From DATMQA01 sp035566895 (GTDB lineage Bacteria > Verrucomicrobiota > Verrucomicrobiia > Limisphaerales > UBA8199), in assembly GCA_035566895.1 (NCBI GenBank), contig DATMQA010000001.1, positions 1-31,116 on the forward strand: 31,116 nucleotides of DNA, given 5' to 3'. The notes beneath the pieces are model-generated. The model was not told the origin of the DNA. It ran no database searches and saw only the letters and a program-made list of their open reading frames with translations. A program made the position numbers and the translations under genes. Below, piece after piece: positions 1-7,100 of this stretch. Every line of letters starts with the position of its first letter. Position 1 is the first letter of the stretch.

Positions 1-1356
1 AAGCCGGCTCCCCGCAAACCCAGCATCATTTTTATCCTGGCCGACGATCTCGGCTATGGCGATTTGGGCTGTTACGGCCAAACCAAAATCAAGACACCCA
101 ATATCGACAAGCTGGCAGCGGAAGGCCTTCGCTTCACCAGCTTTTACGCTGGCAGCACCGTTTGCGCCCCTTCGCGCTGCGCCCTGATGACCGGGTTGCA
201 CACCGGTCATGCTTATGTCCGTGGCAATGCCACCCTGGCACTGCGACCCGAGGACGCGACGGTGGCTGAACTGCTCAAGCAAGCTGGCTATCATACGGGA
301 CTGCTCGGCAAATGGGGGCTGGGCAACGAGCACACTACCGGCGTCCCGCAAAAGAAGGGTTTTGATGAATTTGTCGGCTACCTCGACCAGACCCACGCCC
401 ACTATTATTACCCGGCTTATCTTTGGCGCTACGACCCCAAAACCGGATTTGATGACCGGGAGATGTTGCTGGAAAACCAGAATGGCTTTAAACGTGTTTA
501 TTCGCATGACCTCTTCACGATGGCGGCGACCAATTTCATCCGCATCCACAAGCCCGACGCGGTCAATCATTATCAGCCATTCTTTCTTTATCTGGCTTAC
601 ACTATCCCGCACGCCAATAACGAGGAAACCCGAAGGTCCGGCAATGGCATGGAAATCCCGGATAATGCGCCTTATTCGAATGAGTCCTGGCCGGCGCCGG
701 AAAAAAATTACGCGGCGATGATCACGCGACTGGATCGGGATGTGGAACGGATCATGGATGAGCTAAAAGACCTCAAGATCGATGACAACACGATTGTTTT
801 TTTCTCCAGCGACAACGGTCCCCACAAGGAGGGCGGCAACGACCCAAAATTTTTCCAGAGCGCCGGCCCGTTGCGCGGCATCAAACGGGATCTGTACGAG
901 GGCGGGATCCGGGTGCCGATGATGGCGCGCTGGCCCCGGAAGATTCCTGCAGGCCGAGTCAGCGACCTGCCCGCAGCTTTTTGGGATTTCCTGCCGACGG
1001 CCGCCGAGATTGCCGGGGAGGAACCTCCGAGAGGCCTCGATGGAATCTCGTTGCTCCCCACGTTGTTAGGCAAGACGCAGACCAACCAGCACGCCTTCCT
1101 GTATTGGGAATTCCATGAGCGCGGTTTTCAACAGGCGGTGCGCATGGGGGACTGGAAAGCCGTCAGGCCGCAGGCCAACGAAGCTCTGGAACTCTACAAT
1201 CTCGAGAGCGACGTCGCGGAGAAAACCAATTTGGCGCCTCAGAACGCCGAAATCGTCGCGAAAATAGAGGAATATCTGAAGACCGCCCGCTCCGAGTCAG
1301 CTCATTTCCCAATCAAACCACCGCCCCAGCGGACCGCCGGCAAGACCGGTGGATGA
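1..1356 (+). CDS. Secreted-type sulfatase (arylsulfatase A family), 5' end cut by window edge
   Basis: The frame is open from base 1, so the N-terminus and any signal peptide lie outside; 451 residues are visible. Numbered from base 1, the metal-binding start IIFILADDLGYGD spans residues 9-21. The sulfatase signature CAPSR is at residues 55-59 (codon for Cys55 at 163-165), followed by GLLGKWGLG and by a second metal site, SSDNGPH. In this family Cys55 is converted to formylglycine by the FGE enzyme, and the protein hydrolyses sulfate esters, usually on polysaccharides outside the cytoplasm. A C-terminal sub-domain with the usual 'R-MGDWKAV' block precedes the stop. The substrate cannot be told from the sequence. 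The gene converges on the YqjK-like gene, with only 31 bases between the two stops. A TTG at 64 lies inside the conserved domain and is not the start. Confidence 0.95.
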   Translation, partial: KPAPRKPSIIFILADDLGYGDLGCYGQTKIKTPNIDKLAAEGLRFTSFYAGSTVCAPSRCALMTGLHTGHAYVRGNATLALRPEDATVAELLKQAGYHTGLLGKWGLGNEHTTGVPQKKGFDEFVGYLDQTHAHYYYPAYLWRYDPKTGFDDREMLLENQNGFKRVYSHDLFTMAATNFIRIHKPDAVNHYQPFFLYLAYTIPHANNEETRRSGNGMEIPDNAPYSNESWPAPEKNYAAMITRLDRDVERIMDELKDLKIDDNTIVFFSSDNGPHKEGGNDPKFFQSAGPLRGIKRDLYEGGIRVPMMARWPRKIPAGRVSDLPAAFWDFLPTAAEIAGEEPPRGLDGISLLPTLLGKTQTNQHAFLYWEFHERGFQQAVRMGDWKAVRPQANEALELYNLESDVAEKTNLAPQNAEIVAKIEEYLKTARSESAHFPIKPPPQRTAGKTGG

Positions 1357-1387
1357 TGGATGGTGGATGGTGAGTTTCAGGCCAGGT

Positions 1388-1702
1388 TCAGGTTTCATTT
1401 CGCGCGGCGTAGCTTCGCCAGAGGTTCAGCGCCTTTTTTATCAGTCGCGAGTAGGCCCAGGCCTTCCCGGCAGACCGGAACCAAGTGCCTTTCTTTCTGG
1501 CGACCAGGAAGCCAATCGCCCCGGCCACGAGCGGCCAGAAAGAGCGGAGCGACTGAAAGATTGAGTAGCCTCGCTCCACCCACGCCAGGGCAGGCTGGAG
1601 ATTCGAGAGATCGCCGGCAATCTGTTGCCGGAGGCAACCACTCTCAGCCACCAGAAGACGCCGGCGTGCCTCCATTTGACTTATTTCCTCGAGTTCAGCC
1701 AA
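1388..1702 (-). CDS. YqjK-like small protein, third gene of a yqjDEK-like operon
   Basis: Encodes 104 residues with a charged N-terminal helix (ELEEISQMEARRR), a hydrophobic stretch near residues 55-70 (SFWPLVAGAIGFLVARKK) and a basic C-terminus. Sequence similarity alone is weak; the assignment rests mainly on its place after YqjD-like and YqjE-like genes, the order known from enterobacteria. The start is uncertain. TTG at 1702 overlaps the YqjE-like stop and has an AAGGA six bases upstream. ATG at 1675 lies six bases beyond that stop and has GAGGA about ten bases upstream. Function is unknown; the enterobacterial set is membrane-associated and linked to stationary-phase stress. Confidence 0.6.
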   Translation of the reverse strand: MAELEEISQMEARRRLLVAESGCLRQQIAGDLSNLQPALAWVERGYSIFQSLRSFWPLVAGAIGFLVARKKGTWFRSAGKAWAYSRLIKKALNLWRSYAARNET

Positions 1703-2064
1703 TCGCAGTCCTTTTTGATTTCTGAGAGTGTGTCCTCCAACGGCGCGGGAGCCGAGCGAAGTTCCTTGCGCAGGGCAAGGAAAGCCACCACCGCGCCCAG
1801 TGCATACAGCACGCTCAGTCCGACGAGCACGGGCCCACGGGCGTTTTCTCCCACCAGAACCACGATCGTGGCCGTCACCAGCACCAGCGCCATGCTTCCA
1901 AGGAATACCGTTACCGCCAGCAGGACGAGGACCTTAAGCAGCCGAGCCTTTTGTTCCTGAAGCTCGACCGAGAACAGTTCGAGTCGGTTCTGGGCCAAGG
2001 CCAGAACGCCCGCACCGGCTCGGCGGAGCGATTCCAGAATCCCTGCTGGCTCGGTAGGCCGCAT
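1681..2064 (-). CDS. YqjE-like phage-holin-family membrane protein
   Basis: About 127 residues from ATG 2064. There is an N-terminal amphipathic helix (SLRRAGAGVLALAQNRLELF), then two strongly hydrophobic segments near residues 48-75 and 80-103, and a charged tail. The pattern 'LA.NRLELFSVELQEQKAR' followed by two transmembrane helices is typical of the YqjE/holin-like superfamily. An upstream TTG at 2091 is possible, but ATG 2064 is preferred: the YqjD-like stop codon (2066-2068) lies one base upstream (TAG-G-ATG) and AGGTAGG lies directly before it, so translation is probably coupled. Role inferred: membrane-associated stress protein acting with its operon partners. Confidence 0.8.
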   Translation of the reverse strand: MRPTEPAGILESLRRAGAGVLALAQNRLELFSVELQEQKARLLKVLVLLAVTVFLGSMALVLVTATIVVLVGENARGPVLVGLSVLYALGAVVAFLALRKELRSAPAPLEDTLSEIKKDCDWLNSRK

Positions 2065-2065
2065 C

Positions 2066-2281
2066 CTACCTGCGCCGCGCCAGCATGCCAATCAGGAGAC
2101 CGATGCCGAAAGCCAAGCCGATGGTTTGATACGGATGGTCGCGGACAATGCGGTCGGCGGCTTTGGCCCGTTCGACGGCTTGTTGTTCGGCGCGTTGGAG
2201 CATCGTCTTGAGGTCGTTGACGAGCTTTTCGGTTGCCGGGCTGCGCAAGCCGGAGGGAGCGGTTTCAAGTCTGGATTCCAT
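2066..2281 (-). CDS. ElaB/YqjD/DUF883 family membrane-anchored protein
   Basis: 71 residues. A soluble helical part (VNDLKTMLQRAEQQAVERAKAADRIVRDHPYQTIG) is followed by one glycine-rich transmembrane helix (LAFGIGLLIGMLA) and a terminal RRR. 'RDHPYQTIG.AFGIGLLIG' is the hallmark of the DUF883 family; E. coli YqjD and ElaB are inner-membrane proteins that bind ribosomes in stationary phase. An excellent Shine-Dalgarno AAAGGA (2287-2292) sits five bases before ATG 2281. It is the first gene of a three-gene coupled operon with the YqjE-like and YqjK-like genes. Confidence 0.9.
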   Translation of the reverse strand: MESRLETAPSGLRSPATEKLVNDLKTMLQRAEQQAVERAKAADRIVRDHPYQTIGLAFGIGLLIGMLARRR

Positions 2282-2384
2282 AAATATCCTTTCGTAACTG
2301 GGTTAGTCGTTGTCTAACTTCGTTCTTCTGAACTGCCTGATGGAATATCGCTCCTCCTGGGCCAGTGTCAAGAAACGATCGGTA

Positions 2385-2469
2385 AAACGTGAAACCTGAA
2401 ACGTGAAAATCGTCGGGCATTTGGTCACGAATCTTTCTGGACAACCGACCTCCGAAGAGATTCACGTTT
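2385..2469. repeat. Three copies of AAACGTGAA in the yqjDEK upstream region
   Basis: Two direct copies of AAACGTGAAA occupy 2385-2394 and 2399-2408, 14 bases apart. A third copy in inverted orientation (TTCACGTTT) is at 2461-2469 and touches the stop codon of the DUF2721 gene. The rest of 2282-2468 shows no convincing gene. The copies may be regulator sites for the operon starting at 2281, or low-grade intergenic repeats. Confidence 0.4.
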
Positions 2470-2924
2470 CACGCATCAGCCTCGCCTTTGCCCAGTTCGA
2501 GCTTGAGCGCCTGGAGTGAGAGCTGGATATCGCGGATAAAGGCGGCGAGGGAGACGATCAGGCAGGCCATGCAACAGATAAACAGCAGCGCGATGGCCAG
2601 ACCTACTTCGAGTTGCCTGAGCACCGAAAGAAACAGCACGATGATCAGCACCGCGACGAGCAACAGGCTGAAGGCGGCCATCGTAATCGAGAGCCGGACC
2701 AGACGGGCGCGCCGATAGAGGATTTCCACCTGAGCGGCCAGCCGAGCACGGTCGGCCTCACTGACTTGCCGCAGCTCGCCGCCCAATTGGCGGGAGCGGT
2801 CGATGGCACGGCCAAAGCGGTTGGTCAGACTTAACAGCAGCAAGCCCACGCCGGAAATAAGAATGACCGGGCCGATGGCCACTTGCAGCACTGGAATCAA
2901 TTCGCGAACGGGTATGGACGGCAT
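2469..2924 (-). CDS. DUF2721 family membrane protein
   Basis: 151 residues. A first transmembrane helix spans roughly residues 10-32 (LQVAIGPVILISGVGLLLLSLT). A charged loop follows, containing TNRFGRAIDRSRQL and RARLVRLSI, and then two helices near 80-100 and 107-128. The helix-'NRFGRAIDRSR'-helix pair layout is characteristic of DUF2721, a family of unknown function found widely in Gram-negative bacteria. The ATG at 2924 diverges from the FIST gene across 84 bases that must hold both promoters. It may be cotranscribed with the downstream yqjDEK-like genes, although 187 bases separate them. Confidence 0.85.
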   Translation of the reverse strand: MPSIPVRELIPVLQVAIGPVILISGVGLLLLSLTNRFGRAIDRSRQLGGELRQVSEADRARLAAQVEILYRRARLVRLSITMAAFSLLLVAVLIIVLFLSVLRQLEVGLAIALLFICCMACLIVSLAAFIRDIQLSLQALKLELGKGEADA

Positions 2925-3008
2925 ACTGGAAAAAGGCTAGCCCCGGCGCGGGGCAAAGCAATCCGAAAGCCCATTGCAATTTGAGGTCCCGCGATTAACT
3001 TTGCCTGT

Positions 3009-4199
3009 ATGGGCAATCCATTCTCCATTGCGGCCCACTGGTCGGGCGACTTCGACGAAGCGGCCCTGCAGAAATGGACGGAGGAGTTGCGCCGCCAATT
3101 GGAGGCTTCCCAGGTTTCCCTGGGTCTGGTCTTCATGGCGCCCAGATTCTTCCCCTATGCCAAAGAGGTCCTCGAGATTTTCCAGGTCCATGCCCGCATC
3201 CCGTTGCTGGCCGGGTGCTCCAGCCAGGGCTTGATTGTCGGCGGGCAGGAGGTCGAGCAAAATGCCGGGTTAACTCTCGGGCTTTACGCGTTACCAGGCG
3301 CGGACTTGAAAGGGTTCCATTTCACGCAGGAAGAAGTCGAGGAAGCCAAAGGCCCCGGTTACTGGCGGCTGGAGACCGGCCTTGAGCCCAACCAGACCAA
3401 TGGCTGGCTGACGTTCATCGACCCCTTCCATCTCGACAGCGAAACCTGGCTGCGAACCTGGAACGAAGCTTACGCACCGCTGCCGGTATTGGGCGGTCTG
3501 GCCAGCGGCGATTTCCGGGAGCAAACGGCGCAGGTCTATCTGAACGGCGAGGTTTTGGAAGAAGGCGGCGTGGCGATTTCAGTGGGCGGTGACGTGCGGC
3601 TAGCCGGGGTGACCTCGCAAGGCTGCACCCCCATCGGCCAGACCTGGACGCTGACGAAAGTCGAGCAGAACGTCATCCACGAAATTGGGAATCGTCCGGC
3701 TTACGAGGTCCTGGCGGAGACGTTCAACCAACTCCCGCCGGACGAACAGAAGAAAGCCAGCGGCAATCTCTTCATCGGCCTGGTGGTCAATGAGTACTTG
3801 GAGGACTTCCATCGAGGAGATTTTTTGATTCGCAATCTTTTAGCCGCCGACCCGCGCTCGGGCAGCATCGCCGTCGGGGCCTTGCCGCGCCTGGGGCAAA
3901 CCGTCCAGTTCCAAAGGCGTTCAGCCGCCGCGGCTACCGAGGATATGAACGAGTTGCTCACCCGCGCCAGGGGCCAACTGGGTGAAGTGCCCATTTACGG
4001 CGGATGCTTGTGCTGCTGCAATGGGCGGGGAAAGAATTTGTTCGGCCGTCCCAACCACGATGCGCAGATGGTCCAGCAACGGTTCGGGCCCCTGGGCCTC
4101 GCGGGCTTCTTTTGCAATGGCGAAATCGGCCCGGTTGGCCAAAAGAGTTTCCTCCACGGTTATACGGCTTCCCTGGCGCTGTTTGTCAGGAAGTCTTAA
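3009..4199 (+). CDS. FIST domain (FIST_N + FIST_C) sensory protein
   Basis: 396 residues with no signal peptide. The N-terminal FIST domain covers about residues 25-220; it includes LGLVFMAPRFF, the glycine-rich PLLAGCSSQGLIVGG and VLGGLASGD. The FIST_C domain follows to about residue 375 (GNLFIGLVVNEY, FLIRNLLAAD, GALLCCCNGRG-like GGCLCCCNGRG). FIST proteins are predicted sensors of small ligands such as amino acids, and are often fused or linked to signalling output domains. No output domain or signalling neighbour is present here, so it is a stand-alone sensor or ligand-binding protein. Its TAA stop (4197-4199) shares three bases with the stop of the convergent giant gene. Confidence 0.9.
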   Translation: MGNPFSIAAHWSGDFDEAALQKWTEELRRQLEASQVSLGLVFMAPRFFPYAKEVLEIFQVHARIPLLAGCSSQGLIVGGQEVEQNAGLTLGLYALPGADLKGFHFTQEEVEEAKGPGYWRLETGLEPNQTNGWLTFIDPFHLDSETWLRTWNEAYAPLPVLGGLASGDFREQTAQVYLNGEVLEEGGVAISVGGDVRLAGVTSQGCTPIGQTWTLTKVEQNVIHEIGNRPAYEVLAETFNQLPPDEQKKASGNLFIGLVVNEYLEDFHRGDFLIRNLLAADPRSGSIAVGALPRLGQTVQFQRRSAAAATEDMNELLTRARGQLGEVPIYGGCLCCCNGRGKNLFGRPNHDAQMVQQRFGPLGLAGFFCNGEIGPVGQKSFLHGYTASLALFVRKS

Positions 4200-7100
4200 G
4201 GAAGCAACACCACCCGATAAAATCGCTGGGTGGAGCCGTTCAGAACGTTGGTGGCGGTGATGGTCGGGCCGGTGGCGGTTGTGTCCGGGAGCAAATCAAT
4301 CCAACTGGAATTACTCAGAGAAGCCTCGTACTGGAGCCGATAAGTATGCCCGGCAACGGCGTTCCAGGTCAGGACCGCCATGCCATTGGAGACGCTGATT
4401 GAGCTTACCACCGGCGGATTCAACAGCGGGGAGACAACCGTGATCCGGGCCCAGGCAGTGCCCAGGTTAACGGGACCGTCATTGGCCTGGTAGATAAAGG
4501 CGTCCGTCCCGAAAAAGTTGACGGCTGGCGTGTAATTGAAACCGCCGCTGGTGTTAAGCGTCAGGCTTCCGTTGGCGGGCGCCGTCACCGCAACCGAGGT
4601 AAGATTGGTGCCATAAACCTCGGTGTCGTTGGCCAACAGCCCGGGAGGACCAACGTTCAACACCGAGTTCTCGTTGACCAAATAAGCATCGTCGGCAACC
4701 AGCGGACTGACCGTCACGGCATCAAATGCCATTTGGTAGCCCGTCGTGTCGGTCCACATATCCAACGAGACTCCGCCGCTCGGATAGGTTAAAAGGGGAT
4801 TATCCGCGACCGTAAAAAGCTGGTTGCCATCCAGGAACACCGCAATCTGATTTCTGAACATCGCCAGCTTAACCGTGTGCCAGTTTGTCCCAACCGCTGC
4901 CAGGCTCACCTGCTGGAGCAAGGTCCAGTTGTTCCAATCCGTAAACTTAATCAATTTCAGGACATTGGAGCCGCCCGCCGAGCCTTCCGGGTAGAGCCAG
5001 GCGCCATAATGGGTGCCGCTGGCAGGGTCCACGCGGCCACCCAGACCGGCACCGTAAGCGCCTACCGGAAATTGAAGCTGCGCCTGCGCCGCATAATCCA
5101 ACCAGCTATTAGTCAGGAAGACATTGGCATAAGTAGCGAGGGCATTTGTCCCGGCCACCAACTCACCGCCCGTAACCGTCCAGGTCCCGGCGCGCGCCAC
5201 CCAGGGCGTCAAAGGCCCGGGATCGGAACCGCGCGCAAAGTTGTCGGAGAAGAGGGCGGGATTTGAATCGGATAGAGTGACGGTCGCCACCGCGCTGGTG
5301 CCCACGCCGTCGCGGGTTACATAGGTGAAACTGTCGATTCCGCTGAAGCTGGGGAAGGGTATGTAGGTGAAACCGCCATTGCTGTTGAGGTTGAAGGTGC
5401 CGTTGGTCGGGCCAGTCACCAGCACCGCCGTCAGGTTGCTGCCGCCCAGCCCCGCAAAGTCGTTGGTCAAAACCCCGGGCGCGGGCACGGTCAGGACGGG
5501 TCCGGAATTGAAAGTAAAAAAGTCATTCAGAGCTGCGGGGCCCAGGTTGTATTTCACCTGGCCAGTGGTGACGGAGGTTCCGACCTGCAGTTTGAGCACT
5601 TGCCCGTTGGTGCGATAGGCGCCCGAGCCGGCCAGGACGCCGTTAGTAAAGACCTGGAGCCCGGAAAGCGCGCCCGAGGGGAAGAGAAACTCGATCGCCG
5701 TATTGGTGTTGGCGGCGCCGGTCAGGGAGAAGGTGGTGACCGATTGGTTGAGGTTGGTGGCATAGGAACTGACCGTCATCTGGGCATTGGAGCGTTGCAG
5801 CCACCAGTTGTAGAGACTGATGGCGTTGGCGGGCCAGAGCCGGGGGTGCAGATTCGTGTTCATGCTGTAAGCAACGTAATCTCCGTGCAGATCGTTGGTG
5901 GTCAGGTGATGCCCGTAAAGATTGATGAGCGCGCCCAGGCTGTAATAGAAATCGACGAGTGCCCGCTCGGTGGTGATGGTGTGCCCGGTCTCCATGGCTT
6001 GCGAAACGGTGCTGCCCACAAACCAGTCGCTCACCGGCAAGGTGACCATCGGATACCGCTTGCCCGAGGTAGCGGTCGAGATGGTCCAGTGCGGGAAGGG
6101 ACTGAGCTTCTGTTCGCCGGTGGTTTTGACGCCCAATTGAGCCTGGATGTCCAGCGAGGCCTCGCGAGTCGCGTCGAAGTAAGGCGCGACCCAGACGCGC
6201 ATGCCATTGGTCATCAGACCCGGAAACCACCCTTCGATATCCACAAACGAGTTGGACACTGAAGTTAAGGCATACGTTTTGCCGTCGGGAAAGCCTGGGG
6301 GAACGGTGTCCAAGGCCTCGTCGGGACCCCAGTGCCAGAAATCGTAATTATTGGTGGCGAGCGGCGGGTTGTTGTAAGGATTGCGCAGGCCGCCATTGTG
6401 GGAGCTGATGGTGGCATTGTCATTGGTAAGGGCGCGCCGCAGGCTGGCGATGACGGCGTTGGTATCGTAGGTCGCGGGCATCTCGACGCGCAGCGTGCCG
6501 GTGCAGAAGTAGTAATCGCCTTTGGCCCCCAGCGCCTTTTCAAACTGGGCGAAGGTTTCGATGTTGTTGATCTCGGGCTGATAGTCTTCCAAATCGTGTC
6601 GAACCACCAGGGCTGCATCGTAAGCGTAGGGCCAGGGACTCAGCCGGGACACGGGCAGTTTGGCGGAATCGAACGCCCACTCGATGGCTTTACGAAAAAT
6701 CACATAGGTGTACATCCCGGGTGACCAACCGCTGGTTCCCAGCAGCGGCTGCATCGGCGCGTAGTAGATGAAATGGCCGTTGCCGAATTGCTTGTCCAGG
6801 AGGCAAGGGGAAGCGTCACCCGCGGCAAGCACGGTCGCGTTGCTGGCCGCGACCTGCCACACGAGCGCGGCGGGGTCCGGGTTTGAGGGATGGGGATAGA
6901 TGCCCCAGGGGGTTTGTTCTGCGCCGGCAGGCATCTCCCAATTCAACAGCACGCCGGTCGGGATGTGGCTCATGAGGCGGTGTTCGATTGGTTTAAAAAG
7001 TGTCGAGTTGGCGCGCCAGTTAGTCACGCCGGGAACGAGCATATGCACTCCCATCTCCCGGCCGAAGGCGAAATCGCCGCGAGTCGTGCCGTCCGGGTTG

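Noticed and set aside
1347..1373. A GATGGATGGTGGATGGTG short tandem repeat at the sulfatase stop
   Set aside because: Too short and imperfect to support a functional claim; noted as a simple repeat only.
2265..2465. A 66-codon frame upstream of the YqjD-like gene
   Set aside because: It runs through the AAACGTGAA repeats and overlaps the ribosome binding site of the YqjD-like gene. No start context, no protein-like composition.
5600..6262. A 220-codon frame on the + strand within the giant secreted protein
   Set aside because: Antisense shadow of a continuous, well-structured coding region.
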